A stretch of DNA of 64,000 bases, taken from assembly GCA_032622095.1 (NCBI GenBank), contig CP136063.1, positions 280,793,426-280,857,425 on the forward strand, in the 5' to 3' direction. This stretch comes from Siphonodentalium dalli (lineage: Eukaryota > Mollusca > Scaphopoda > Gadilida > Siphonodentaliidae). Positions 41,500 to 53,250 of this stretch are shown here, piece by piece. The notes under the pieces were generated by a model. The model made no database searches. It was not told the origin of the DNA and worked only from the letters and a program-made list of their open reading frames with translations. Position 1 is the first letter of the stretch. Every line of letters begins with the position of its first letter. Position numbers and translations under genes: made by a program.

Positions 41500-41989
41500 C
41501 AATACCAGATATGCCGATGACGAGTGGGCACGGTATATAAAGGGCGATATAAGAAGGATACGCAGAGATACTGAGGGGGTGCTACTGGTTGGGGATTTTA
41601 ATGCTCGCACAAGTTGTTTGAGCGATATTATGCGCGTGGATAGACGGGACTTAGATTATGTCATCGATGGGCCGGAAGGGGAGTCGTTTTTTAATTACAT
41701 TTGTGACGATGCAGTACAGCATCCTCATGGAATGTGCGAGATTCCAAAACGAGTTTCCCAGGACACTGGAAAGGCAAACTGTTACGGGTATAAATTAATA
41801 GATATGTGTATTAATTCTAACGTGATCGTTTTGAACGGTAGATGTGGAGAAGATAGATGCATTGGGGAGCGAACGTGTAGTGATAAGAGTGTTATTGACT
41901 ACGCCATATGCAGTAATGACATTTTTCATGATGTAAGAAATTTTAAAGTAAACGAGTTTAATTCCTTGTTTTCTGAGGTATACACATAG
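41500..41989 (+). pseudogene. LINE A ORF2, endonuclease C-terminal half
   Basis: The frame resumes as SNTRYADDEW directly after CCCCCATC, then LLVGDFNART (41579-41610; the conserved GDFN block of APE endonucleases), GYKLIDMCINSNVIVLNGR and VIDYAICSND. The expected terminal SDxH box reads SEVY, and the frame then stops (41987). Earlier decay is likely, since frameshifts lie between here and 42166. Confidence 0.85.
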
Positions 41990-42059
41990 AACTTGATTTA
42001 TGTATTTCTGGGGTCACATGACCGAGTAAGAATGACACGCGGGATTATTATAATAAGAA

Positions 42060-43770
42060 TTTAATAAAAGCTAAACTGAAGAGGTGGAAATCCGAACACT
42101 GTCAGAATTACGCAGGAAATATAAATAGTCAACGTGTAAATGGTGTCAAACATGCAATTAGAGACATGAGTGTCAACGGTACAAATAGCGAAGCAATAAA
42201 TGAGATTTGCGGAGAAATAACGGCAATCATAATTGAATCCGCGAACAATACATGCGGTGTGACCAGTGTTGGTACTGGGGCGCGCAATGGAGACCGACAG
42301 GGGAAGCCATGGTTTGATTCTGAGTGTGGAACAAAGCGAAAGTTGTTTAATAAAACTAAACGAGGGTATAATTCAGACAAGACAGAATCAAATAAATTAT
42401 TTTTCCGTAAGGCGGCTACCGACTATAGAAAAACGATGGACAAGAAAATAAAAGAGAGAAGGGAGTCTGAAATCTCTAATTTGAGAAATTTCCATGGTCG
42501 ATCTACCGCAGACTTTTGGAAAAAGCTCAATAATTTAGTGAGCGATATCGGCAAAAAGGGCGATAATAGATCCGGTCCCGATATAAAGTGTTTTGCCGAG
42601 CATTTTAAAAAATTAAACGAGGGCGATGACGAGAACGCAGATTTGGGTGAACATATAGATGAGCTATTTACTGAATCACACATGAGTATATTAAACGACG
42701 AAATCACCGAAGCGGAAATACGGGAAGCGGTCTCAAATCTTAAACACAATAAAGCGGCAGGTGTAGATAATGTATATAATGAGTACTTAAAATACTCAGT
42801 CGATGAATTAATTGAAGTGTATATTGGTATGTTCAATTTGATATTGGACACCGGGTTCTTCCCGGAAGATTGGGCTATTGGAATGATACAGCCCATATAT
42901 AAGAAAAGCGGTGATCGTGAGAGCCCCGATTCGTATAGGGGGATAACTTTATTGAGTTGTTTCGCTAAGATGTTTACATCAATCTTGAATAGAAGACTTT
43001 CCAAATTGTCTGATGAAAATGGTCTCATTGGTACAAACCAAACGGGGTTCAAGAAAAAGCACTGAACTGTTGATAATGTATTTATTCTGCACAATATCAT
43101 TAACATGTATCTTGTAAGTGGGCGCAAACTTTATTGTGCATTTGTAGATTTTTAAAAAGCATACGATAGTGTGTGGAGAGAGGGATTATTTCTTAAAATG
43201 CTGCAAAATGGAATAAATGGTAAATTGTTTAGGGTAGTGAGGAATCTGTATAGCAAGATAAAAACATGTGTGAAAAAAGAACAAGAACGTTCTGAATTTT
43301 TTGCCAGCAACATAGGCCTTTTTCAAGGAGAATTAATGTCTCCTTTTTTGTTCTCCTTATTTGTGAATGACTTGCAGGAATTTATCAGTAACTGTGCGGT
43401 CGAAAATTTAAAGTATCTCGATGAACTATTTTTTGACAATTTGAAATGCTTTGTGGGTATATTATGTTTGTTATATGCGGATGATACCGTACTAATGACA
43501 GACGACGAGGCAACTATGCACAGAGCGATTCAGGCATTTAGTGATTATGCGGACGCATGGGGTCTAGAAGTTAATGCATCAAAAACAAAAGTTGTGATTT
43601 TCTGTAAAAGATTACCTAAGATTGTACCGATATTTATATTCAATGGTAAACCTTTGGAAACGGTAAAGGAATTTGTGTATCTGGGTGTGAATTTTTTCTT
43701 AATGGAAGATTTTGTAGATCTATTAAGAAAACGTGCAAACTTGGCACGAAGGCGATGTATGCACTGTTGA
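42060..43770 (+). pseudogene. LINE A ORF2, reverse transcriptase
   Basis: A linker with basic coiled segments (about 42166-42560) precedes the RT. Blocks: HNKAAGVDNVYNEYLK (about 42745-42795), GMIQPIYKKSGD, SPDSYRGITLLSCFAKMF, GTNQTGF, FVDF-KAYDSVW with a TAA at the dash (43153-43155), GLFQGELMSPFLFSLFVNDL (about 43315-43375) and YADD at 43474-43485. A TGA at 43063-43065 replaces the residue after GFKKKH. Both stops are in one frame, so they are point nonsense mutations. The last codons to 43770 are out of frame. Confidence 0.85.
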
Positions 43771-44657
43771 ATAAAGTAAGAAAATTAGAACTACCTGTGG
43801 ATATCATGCTTCATCTTTTTGATACGATGGTAGCACCCATATTATTATATGACAGTGAAGTTTGGGGGTTTGAACCCTGTAAATCAATCGAAAGTGTACA
43901 TCTCAAACTCTGCAAGATAATCATGGGTATGAAAGAAAGTACACCAAACTATATGGTATACGGAGAATTAGGTCGCCATCCTTTAATAATTGAAATAAAA
44001 TGTAGAATCTTAACGTATTGGTCGAAATTAATGTCGAATGAGGGCTCGATTATCGCCAAAAATATGTGTACATTAATACTGACCGTTTATCGAAATCAGC
44101 CTAGCAGTGGATACCTCAAATGGCTCCGGTTTATAGAGCAGACATTCCAAGCTACTGGAAAGAACTCCATGTTCACGAGCAGAAGGGATCTAACACACTC
44201 GGATGTAAAACGAATAAAGGTCATACTTATTGATCAGTTTAACCAGGAATGGTTGGGAAATGTAGCTACATCATCAAGGGGTGGTTTCTATGGTGGTATT
44301 TCTGTACGTCCGGAGATAAGAAGATATATAACTGAACTTCCATGGTATTTAGCCGAATGCATTGTTAAGATTAGGACATCAAATCATCGATTACCAATTG
44401 AAAGTGGACGGTGGACAAAATCAAAACGGAATGACAGAGTTTGTACATTATGTAATGACGGCATAGGAGATGAATACCACTTTGTAATTACATGTTCACA
44501 CCTTAATGATATCCGAATCAAATATATCCCGGAATATTACTGGAAATATCACAGCGAAGAAAAGTTTTATAGACTTCTGTCGATTGAAAACATTAGTATA
44601 TTGCGGAGATTGGCATTATATCTTAAGTGTGCATTTAAGGAACTGCCCAAACTCTGA
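43740..44657 (+). pseudogene. LINE A ORF2, C-terminal domain with zinc knuckle
   Basis: Continues after a frameshift near 43745: MYALLNKVRKLELP, LLYDSEVWGFE, then the knuckle CTLCNDGIGDEYHFVITC (Cys 44442, Cys 44451, His 44478, Cys 44493), spacing C-x2-C-x8-H-x4-C. Such knuckles close the ORF2 of many APE LINEs. The stop TGA is at 44655-44657. Confidence 0.85.
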
Positions 44658-44960
44658 GACACTGAAGACCCCACCCGCCTGGGCAAAAACTCCCCATTTC
44701 AAAACACATCCCATTTGTTGAGACCGGGGGTAAATATAACTGCTGTTCCCCCTGCATTATTCGATGATGGTGACAAAATGGGAATGGGCGTGCCTTCACC
44801 CAGCGGGATTAAGATATATAAATATTATATGGTATTACGACTGTGGCATGAGTATAAGATTATAGCCAATATATAGTTTCCTGCTATTGTACATATATGT
44901 ATATATATTTGCATGTTCTGTGTTCAATCATAGCTTTGCAATAAACTGATTGATTAAATG
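44658..44960 (+). other. 3' UTR of LINE A
   Basis: Begins after the ORF2 stop; AATAAA at about 44940 and the tail ACTGATTGATTAAATGTGATTAAAAC mark a plausible end near 44960. No poly-A and no clear target duplication. Confidence 0.5.
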
Positions 44961-45002
44961 TGATTAAAACATACTCGGTATTTGCGTAATTGGATACTAA
45001 TT

Positions 45003-45100
45003 GTGATTAGAAACGTGCTCGTACTTGAACCATGTTACGAAGATCGCAAAGTTTTGCCAGAATATTATTCTGCATGCTATTTCATGCGCTACTGAGACCA
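45003..45100 (+). repeat. Dispersed repeat shared with 52718-52830
   Basis: GTGATTAGAAACGTGCTCG, ACTTGAACCATG and ATTATTCTGCATGCTATTT match ATGATTAGAAATGCACTTGG, ACTCGAACCATG and ATTATTCTGCATTCTATTT at 52718-52830 in the same order. Confidence 0.6.
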
Positions 45101-45136
45101 CTATCTCAAATGAAATTAGAAAACAATATCACATAT

Positions 45137-45295
45137 ATAGAGGATATGAAATGAGTGTTTCTCTCATATGATATTTATGAAACGAGTCTAAGAATTTTCA
45201 GTTTTCTCGAGCCTCCGGCGAGAGAAAACTGAAAATTCGTGACGAGTTTCATAAATATCATATGAGAGAAACACGAATTACATATTCTATTTATC
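45137..45295. repeat. Foldback hairpin of about 160 bp
   Basis: Arms of about 74 bp: GTTTCTCTCATATGATATTT, ATGAAACGAGTC, TTTTCAGTTTTCTCG, loop CCTCC, then the complement. The flanking ACGAATTACATATTCTATTT recurs at 45509, suggesting a direct repeat around an adjacent segment. Confidence 0.8.
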
Positions 45296-45300
45296 ATATG

Positions 45301-46105
45301 ACACCTACAAATTGATTATGATGTCCAAAACGCACACAAATCACTAAATAGCTATATGACATCGGCAGTAAAAGGTTAATGTGACGTCACTTCATTGCAC
45401 CGGAAGCCCAATTACACCTGGTGAACTAGCAGAAATAATATGCACGCGAAGATATAGTGCGCTATTCTGTTCTCAGTTTGTGACATTATATCTTATGTTT
45501 ATTAGATAAATACGAATTACATATTCTATTTATCGTATAACAATGTCCAAAGCTATATATTTCAAGATTATAATTGCGAGAATTTCGGCATCGCGTTGAT
45601 TAACGCGCACGAATTTGACCTGCATTTAGTTAGAGATACGGCTCGACCAGGCTGCCATTCAGCCAATCAGAACACACTTTTTGTCAACAAACCAATCAAA
45701 TTATCGGAAGGTGATATGAACTAGTAGTTCATATGAAATTGATTTATGACATACTTTCCAACGTAAATAATGATTGAGTCATATGATAAAAACAACTACA
45801 TAGGCGTCACCTATATACAGATTTTATACAGATTTTTCACATTCACCACATTAAAGTTGCTTAATGGCGAAGATATGAAATAATTAATCGCACGCACAGC
45901 ATAAAACGGTCGTGCGCATAGAACTCTCAAGAAACGAACAAAAAAAGGTCCGAAATTCACTTGGAAATGCCTTAAATTACCTTTGAAAACTCCGTCAAAA
46001 ATCGCATATTCTCGACGATGGTAAAAGCCCACACTTGACTTCGTCAGTTGAGCTAATTAATCATGTATACCAGAAATAAATAAACACCCCTAAACGAGTG
46101 GTTCC
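45301..46105. other. Unassigned non-coding sequence
   Basis: Contains a second ACGAATTACATATTCTATTT at about 45509. No gene recognised. Confidence 0.4.
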
Positions 46106-46109
46106 CTTT

Positions 46110-46232
46110 GGAAATATACAGATAATAAGTACAGGCTATTTAAATATACAGATAATAAGTACAGGCCATTTAAATATACAGATAATAAGTACAGGCCATT
46201 TCAATATACATATAATAAGTACAGCCATTTGC
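46110..46232 (+). repeat. 30-bp tandem repeat, four copies
   Basis: AAATATACAGATAATAAGTA followed by CAGGCCATTT is repeated four times; the last copies have substitutions. Confidence 0.85.
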
Positions 46233-46790
46233 TGAACTTATTATTATCTGAACATTTCTCACCAAACGATACAAGAAAACCATAGTCAGAAATGGTAACG
46301 CGTTCAAAATCATATATTATATACCCATGATTGTAATTATAGAATATATTGGTTTCGCGAATGACCAACTCAGAATTCCGTTAAAATAACAATAACAACC
46401 AGCACCTAATTAACGAACCGGCGGCCGACTCGGCCGTCTCCGACCACAACCCCCAGTGGGCGGCAGAACGAAAAAAGTCTATAAAAGTTGAAATATAAGA
46501 CTTACAAATTATCTTTTTCATTTCTTTTATTTGTAATTGACATAGCTTATCACAAACCAAAAATCAACATTATTGACATAACGTTAATTAACGACAATAA
46601 ACGAAATTGAAATTCCCAACTACACCTTTTACCGGACTCGGCCTCTGGCTCGCAGTTCGACGTTTAATGCTCCCATTATAATGGATGCGCCCAGGCGAAA
46701 CGAGAATCTCTACATTAGTATACACTATACAAGAAAACTAAGATGCATGCATCAGGTCGGCCGTGAACTATCTACCATAGAATTGTTGTA
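46233..46790. other. Unassigned non-coding sequence
   Basis: A 31-bp piece (ACAAGAAAACCATAGTCAGA and onward, 46271-46301) recurs on the opposite strand at about 63063-63094. Nothing else recognised. Confidence 0.4.
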
Positions 46791-47690
46791 GCTATCGATT
46801 ATACATTTTGAAACACCTGTCTGTATGTATGTATGTGTGTATGCATGCATGCATGTGTGTATGTGTTATAGACTCTAACACTGCTCGAATTTGGTATTTA
46901 ACGTGTCAACTTGACCTCGCTCATAGGCATGTTTCTGGACCTTGACCGATCCGACTAAAAATTTGTGTGTGGGACTACTTCGATCCCGGGAGCAATATGG
47001 ACGGGTCCAATTTCACGTGGGACCATGTTCTCGAACGTGCTGATATAGGCATGTTTCTGGACCAATTGAACAATAGTTTGGCCAGACGCTGTATATACTG
47101 GGTACTGTCCAGATGGAGGCGATCACAAAAAAATCCCTAACTAGCCCGAACGAAGTCGAGTACATCAGCTAGTCTAATATATATTTTGGACATTTGTCTG
47201 TCTGTTTGTCTGTTAGCTATGGCCGGGAAAACTGCCTGACAGATTTGAAGAAATTTGATACCTAGGGGAAATTATTTCCAGGGAGTATTTTGGACGGGTC
47301 AAATGTTGATCCCGACCTGACTTTGACATTCAAAAAGATCAATTCAAGGTCAAATCTGGTAAAACGGAAGTATTTCAACGAAATTTGATACCTACTGTTA
47401 CTTTTGTCCCAGGAGTGTTTCGGTGGGTCAAATCATGACCCTGACCTGATCTTGACATACAAAATTGTCAATTCAAGGTCAAATCGGGTAAAGCCGGGCG
47501 GATTTCGACGGGTACTTTTGTCGTGACTTTTGTCCGGGGAGTGTTTTGGACGGGTCAAATCGTGACCCCGACATGACATTCACCTTTAAAATAGTCAATT
47601 CAAGGTTAAATCGCGCAATTCTCCGAAAATCAGAGGGGAACATCCCGGACGAAGTCGGGTCCACCAGCTACTATTATATATTTCTAGATT
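46791..47690 (+). repeat. Dispersed repeat remnants with GGTCAAATC motifs
   Basis: A TGTATG/TGCATG microsatellite opens the segment. GGCATGTTTCTGGACC occurs twice (46926, 47047). CAATTCAAGGTCAAATC recurs (about 47340 and 47468, with a third variant at about 47597), each followed by comparable text (GGAGTGTTTTGGACGGGTCAAAT). Ends such as CCCGAACGAAGTCGAGTACATCAGCTAG and GACGAAGTCGGGTCCACCAGCTA resemble the unit starts at 56951-61340. No coding content. Confidence 0.6.
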
Positions 47691-47929
47691 TAGTTACAAA
47701 CTAAATACCTGTATATTGTACACAGAAATGTTTGACAAATATATCTGTATCAATATTAGCATGCGGGTCATTAAAATAGATACGACGAAAAAAAAATTGA
47801 AGGGTGCATGTATCAGGTAAATTTTTATATTTCAAATGATGACAGGAATGCGGAAAGTTGAAGTACCTACGTAATACTGGCTATCCGCATGAAGAGATAT
47901 ACATGTATATAAAAACCAAAATAGAAGAC
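47691..47929. other. Unassigned non-coding sequence
   Basis: Nothing recognised. Confidence 0.35.
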
Positions 47930-48330
47930 GACTGCTGGCGACAATGTTTTCCAAAAAAAATTCAAAGCATTCGATAGCTCCCATCTAGTTGTCAGCCCGA
48001 AGATCAATATGAAGTTTGGTGACTATCAGATGAGGGATATGTCTGTACAGTTGCTAAACAATTCAGTCATGCAAAAGAGGATCAAAGAGTAAGATACCAA
48101 ATTGCTGCCTGTGGTAATGTTTTTCAACGAAATTCGGGAAAATTAGATTACTCTCACGCTGGTTATCCAGAAGATCATTGTGGAATCTGGTGACGATCGG
48201 ACAAGGGGTGTCGTCTGTAGGATCAACCAAATTATTTAGCCATAAAAATAGTAAAATTGAAGATCACCGCTGGCAGTGATGTCTTCACAAGGACAGTTTG
48301 AGAACAAAATATGGCTCACATCTAGCGGTG
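47930..48330 (+). repeat. Decayed tandem repeat of about 130 bp
   Basis: GCTGGCGACAATGTTTTCC, GCTGCCTGTGGTAATGTTTT and GCTGGCAGTGATGTCTTCAC begin comparable segments that continue with ATAGCTCCCATCTAG and AAGTTTGGTGAC-GATC-GAT. A further piece lies at 51185-51295. Confidence 0.5.
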
Positions 48331-49015
48331 ACCCAAAATATCCACATGAGAAAAAGTTCTCCAATAAAAGCTGGCTGCAGGGTGCGCCAATTGATCCAAT
48401 TTCGAAATTTAGCAGGGTGTACTGCTTGTGGCCATGTTTTCCCCGCAAATTTGATAGACTGATGGACAAAACCACTGAATCCGTTGAATCAATATACATG
48501 TATACATGGATTAATTTATATGCATTGTTATACACAGTACTGGTATATAAAGGTACTGAAAATAACTATATTACTAGTATACATAAAATAAACCATATAT
48601 CATGGCTATGGGTTCATGACAGCTGAGAACTTGGTGTGAATTAAAGAGTGGTGGCTTCTCAAGCATATCTAACCCTCCACGTTAGAAACATGCCATTAAA
48701 TGTCATAAGTATAATCTAGCTTGAGGACAGAAGTGATCCATAAAACCCCCCTTAATTCAACCAGGTCCTCGCGCGATGTATGGTCGATCACATGATGATC
48801 TAGGGGGGATTAGAATTGTTGTATAAAAACAGCACTGCGTGTAAATATAAAATAAAATAGTGCTACATCTTATTACAGATTATTGCCATATATAATCAGT
48901 GATTATACAGACAGTCTGACAAAATACAGTTTCAGTGACACTCTATCCGAAGAGGGGAATAATTTCATCTGTTACAGTCAATGGAGCAATTATGAATCTG
49001 GACAGGTGAAATTTA
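48331..49015. other. Unassigned non-coding sequence
   Basis: A 116-codon frame (48276-48626) overlaps the decayed repeat and lacks domain character. Confidence 0.35.
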
Positions 49016-49017
49016 TA

Positions 49018-49662
49018 AGGTGACACTCCACAGTTTCTGCAGGGATTGGTGCAAAATAAGGGGGGCATCAATTCAATGAAAAATAACTGAAATGTTATCC
49101 CACAACACATATACAATGTATATATACCTGTGTTGAGCACATACTAGACTTAAAGATTTTGGTACAGAATTGTCATTTTAATGGGGGTAGCAAGAGTTAT
49201 GCCCCTTGATTGTGTTCCTGAAAAATGAAATTTTGATGCAAAAATGGCCAAAATAAGCGATTTCAGGCCCGCGGGACACAAAAACCAGACAATCTATGGT
49301 ATAGCCGCCTATGTTCTCTGGAAGAACACCGTTTCATAACAATAATATCAAAATTTCAAACTTCTCACCACTGTAAGTTTTTTAAAAATATTTTTCATGC
49401 AGATGACAAATTTTAGGTGCTAAAAAGTCACGCTGGTGTCTGGAGCCACTGTTTCGCAGAAATCGCTACTACTTCATACAGGTGGGGTCAAGGTCACCTG
49501 AAACAATATTTTTCAAAACTCAAAGACATCCTCTAAAAATCCACAAATTCATAACTAACCTTCTCTCAATAAACATACCACACCCATGGTGACAGAAAAC
49601 ACTGGTACTCTGTTCTAAGAAATTTACCCCTACTGATCATTCGAAACTGTGGAGTGTCACCT
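49018..49662. mobile_element. MITE with 20-bp TIRs AGGTGACACTCCACAGTTTC, copy 1
   Basis: The left end AGGTGACACTCCACAGTTTC and right end GAAACTGTGGAGTGTCACCT are perfect inverted repeats. TA lies on both sides (49016-49017, 49663-49664), compatible with a Tc1/mariner-type target but not proven. Non-coding inside. Copy 2 at 50500-51133 is nearly identical. Confidence 0.85.
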
Positions 49663-50499
49663 TAAGGGAAATGCAATTTTATTAATTTTTAATAGGGACC
49701 ACACCTCCATATTCTCTGCACTATACCGCTTAAAATGATATATTACACCCCATGCGTTATTGCAATCACAGGCAGCCAGATTGGGTGGGGATTTACATGC
49801 ACCCCCATGATTTCACCCCTTTTGGGTCTTTCAGAACCCAATGACGTTATGCTTGACGTAGTGACAAAATGGATATATTCAACCATCATCTATGGCTTGA
49901 AAAAGGTCTGAAATGCTAAAATGTTGTATAAAATATATTATGAGATGCATATTTTCCTCAGATATCAAAATAAAACATAATATTTCATACAACAACTATC
50001 TTTAATACTCTCCCAAAACTATGGGTTAAAAAATTCCAAGTCTTATTTAGCATTAAGGGAAAGCTTTACAAGGTTATGACATCACATGAGCAATATGTTG
50101 TCAAGTGAAATATGACCAAGGGAACCTGAATTATTATATTTCACACTTGTGAATAAAAAAGACTGAATATCTAATCTTGTTGTATACTGTGTAATGTCAC
50201 AATATCAGCCTTTTCAGCTAAGATTCAAGGAGCATATGATGTTATGAAGAAGTACCCATCATCATCACCAATAACCATATACATGAACCACCACCCCCCC
50301 CCCCCCCCCCACTGATCCAAGACTCCATATTCCCACCAATTTATATGACTAAAGACAACCTGTATTGGAATATCCATAGAAGAATGGTGTATCTACCATA
50401 AAATGTTCCTTCTAACTGAACAGATTTGCTAAAAAAAGATTTTCAGTAACAATATTTGTCAAGTTGACAGATGAAAATGGTGCTATTTGCTGGTCTTGA
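49663..50499. other. Spacer between the two MITE copies
   Basis: No gene recognised; contains a poly-C run at about 50293-50310. Confidence 0.4.
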
Positions 50500-51133
50500 A
50501 GGTGACACTCCACAGTTTCTGCAGGGATTGGTGCAAAATAAGGGGGGCATCAATTCAATGAAAAATAACTGAAATGTTATCCCACAACACATATACAATG
50601 TATATATACCTGGGTTGAGCACATACTAGACTTAAAGATTTTGGTACAGAATTGTCATTTTGCAAGAGTTATGCCCCTTGATTGTGTTCCTGAAAAATGA
50701 AATTTTGATGCAAAAATGGCCAAAATAAGCGATTTCAGGCCCGCGGGACACAAAAACCAGAAAATCTATGGTATAGCCGCCTATGTTGTCTGGAAGAACA
50801 CCGTTTCCTAACAATAATATCCAAAAATTTCAAACTCACCACTGTAAGTTTTTTAAAAATATTTTTCATGCAGATGACAAATTTTAGGTGCTAAAAAGTC
50901 ACGCTGGTGTCTGGAGCCACTGTTTTGCAGAAATCGCTACTACTTCATACTGGTGGGGTCAAGGTCACCTGAAACAATATTTTTCAAAACTCAAAGACAT
51001 CCTCTAAAAATCCACAATTTCATAACTAACCTTCTCTCAATAAACATACCACACCCATGGTGACACAAAACACTGGTACTCTGTTCTAAGAAATTTACCC
51101 CTACTGATCATTCGAAACTGTGGAGTGTCACCT
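50500..51133. mobile_element. MITE with 20-bp TIRs, copy 2
   Basis: Same orientation, ends and internal order as copy 1, with a few small deletions (for example AATGGGGGTAG missing near 50660). The flanks (GA / AA) do not form a TA duplication, so this copy may have been duplicated with its flanks altered. Confidence 0.85.
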
Positions 51134-51305
51134 AAGTAATACTAGATATCGACATAACGCGATAACATATAACGTAAATGCAATATGGCCGCTGGCGACC
51201 ATTTTTTCCTATGAAATTAAAAAAATATTTGATGGCTCTCATCTGACAGATCAATATCAAGATAAATATGAAGTTTGGTGATGATCGGATGAGTGTAGTG
51301 GACTG

Positions 51306-51605
51306 TGGTCTTACCTTAATATTTTTATGTTCACTTTATAAAAAACTTCACTGAGTCATCTTTGTCATGTATTGAGTTTGATATCTTTTGTTAACAGACT
51401 GTTTATAAATTATGTATGTCTCATGTTTGTTATTTTAATTTATGTGTTTATTATCATTAAATAAAGTTGCATTCCTTAAAAAGATTCTTACCTCAATGTT
51501 TTTATGTTCACTTTATAAACTCCACTGAGTCATCTTTGTCATGTATTGAATTTGATATCTTTTGTTAACAGTTTATAAATTATGTATGTCTCGTGTTCGT
51601 TATTA
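51306..51605 (+). repeat. Direct duplication of about 170 bp
   Basis: TTTTTATGTTCACTTTATAAA, CACTGAGTCATCTTTGTCATGTATTGA, GATATCTTTTGTTAACAG and TTTATAAATTATGTATGTCTC occur in order at about 51320-51425 and again at about 51497-51592. A short AATAAAG-containing segment lies between the copies. Confidence 0.8.
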
Positions 51606-52717
51606 TATTATATACACTTTATAGTGTGTTTTCAGAACGAAAGAAAAAATGAATAAAATCAACAAATTTGTAAATTTAAAAACAATTCAAACGTTGTTGT
51701 ATTCCATGTCCCAGCCCGGACATATACACCAAATTTCAATAATATTCATTGAGAAACAACGGACAAAACGCTATATAACACCCGTATACATATTTTATTC
51801 CGAGCCAGACTCATCCTCGGGTACATGTTATAGTAGGTACCGAATTGACACACGTCGACTGGGGCGAGTTGGCCCTGGTGCGATTAGGCCGATTCCGGCA
51901 CGTTCTATAATTTACCGTATGTATCCGTTTACGCGTAGTTTACTTTAGAAAGTTCCGCAATTAATACCGTAAATAGAGCGACCATATTTGACAGAGAATG
52001 CCTCTGTTATTGATTATCAAGTTGCTATACATTAAAAACGACAAATTCACATGCTCGTTCAAGCGCAGTAGTCTATTTTCCCCATGTTAAAGGACATCCA
52101 CAAATACTAAATAACGCTAACTTACTGCCGAATGTTTTACACGACAACTGTTAACATATTTGGGCTGAATTCATCTGACGGGGTATTATTCCTCAAAATA
52201 AACAACAAAACCATCGTTACTTGGAAATGTAGTTTGGGCTAACATTTACATAAATCCTCCACATCATTTATTCGACACACACGTCAGATGAAAAACAGAC
52301 ATGAAGTAACCGGCCAAATTGGCCGAAACAAGCGGCGCGCGTAATAATTCCTCCTGCACCAATATTTTTTCCCGTCTGCTTGTATTTCCTATTCCCTCCA
52401 AATGAATAATATACCAATCAAGCGCATCCTTTTATCATTTGGTGGGAGAAACCTTTCAGTGAAGAAATGGTTAAACTAATGTTCTAAAATCGTGACAGTA
52501 ATTGTGCTCGATTACAGTATAAATTGACTGAGTGGAACATTAAGACATAATTCGATAGTAGTGTGGACTGTATTGTTATGGCTGGTGCTTGTTCCCGTGA
52601 CGACGTTATGTGTGTTCTCATATGCCGGTAGGTCCAGTTATCTTATTACGCCCTCTGGGTGTATTATGTGAAGGTGTTTTTGGCGTGTGGTAGGACATAG
52701 GAGCTATGGGAAAATAT
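51606..52717. other. Unassigned non-coding sequence
   Basis: Short frames only; nothing recognised. Confidence 0.4.
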
Positions 52718-52830
52718 GATTAGAAATGCACTTGGGTATTTTCGTACTCGAACCATGAAACGATTATCGACAATTGTGGTCTGATTATTATTCTGCATTC
52801 TATTTAATGCATTATTCAGTAGCATGTAGT
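52718..52830 (+). repeat. Dispersed repeat shared with 45003-45100
   Basis: See the matching blocks in the entry at 45003; diverged copy, same orientation. Confidence 0.55.
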
Positions 52831-53179
52831 GTAATGATGGTAGTTTGATATACAACCCCCAAAAATCGGTATTATTATTTTACTTTACTCACAAGCGACG
52901 TACTCGAAACAAGAAATTATGGCATTGGAATTCATGTAAAAAAAAGGACGACCTTGCTTGTTGTGGATTTCCCTCCTTTAAGTGAGGAGTACCCCATTAT
53001 ATTGGGTATATAAAATAATGGAAGTAAAAATAAGTCAAATAAAACCAGGTAAAACTGCAATAATGATAAAATAGTTGGTAAAAAAGATTTGTGTGTGGGT
53101 AAGTTACACTTAAGAACTTTTATGTTGAGCTTTCATATGTACATGTATATTTTTGTTTTGTTTTTAAGATTGGTATAGT
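52831..53179. other. Unassigned non-coding sequence before LINE C
   Basis: AT-rich, possibly containing the 3' UTR end of minus-strand LINE C. No boundary found. Confidence 0.35.
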
Positions 53180-53250
53180 TAAAATTGTCGTATTGACAAG
53201 AATATTTACAAGTAGTTGTTTTGCCTGTACAGCTCGGCTAGTTTGTCATT

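Larger units (their letters stand above)
24090..44960 (+). mobile_element. LINE A: APE-type non-LTR retrotransposon split by two later insertions
   Basis: LINE A consists of a 5' leader (to 24359), ORF1 (24360-25944), ORF2 in three pieces (about 25945-26061, 29216-29589, 41500-44657) and a 3' UTR to about 44960 containing AATAAA near 44940. Without LINE B and the foldback element its length is about 5.8 kb, normal for a LINE. The order endonuclease, reverse transcriptase, C-terminal zinc knuckle is seen directly. ORF1 carries at least one frameshift and one stop; ORF2 carries two stops in its RT region and at least two frameshifts. The clade is uncertain. The outer limits are approximate because no target duplication of LINE A itself was found. 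Confidence 0.8.

Noticed and set aside
32494-41520. Recurring ORFs within the 353-bp units (TARAIDLGIG-type peptides)
   Set aside because: They are readings of the satellite monomer, differ in start and end between units, and have no protein family character.
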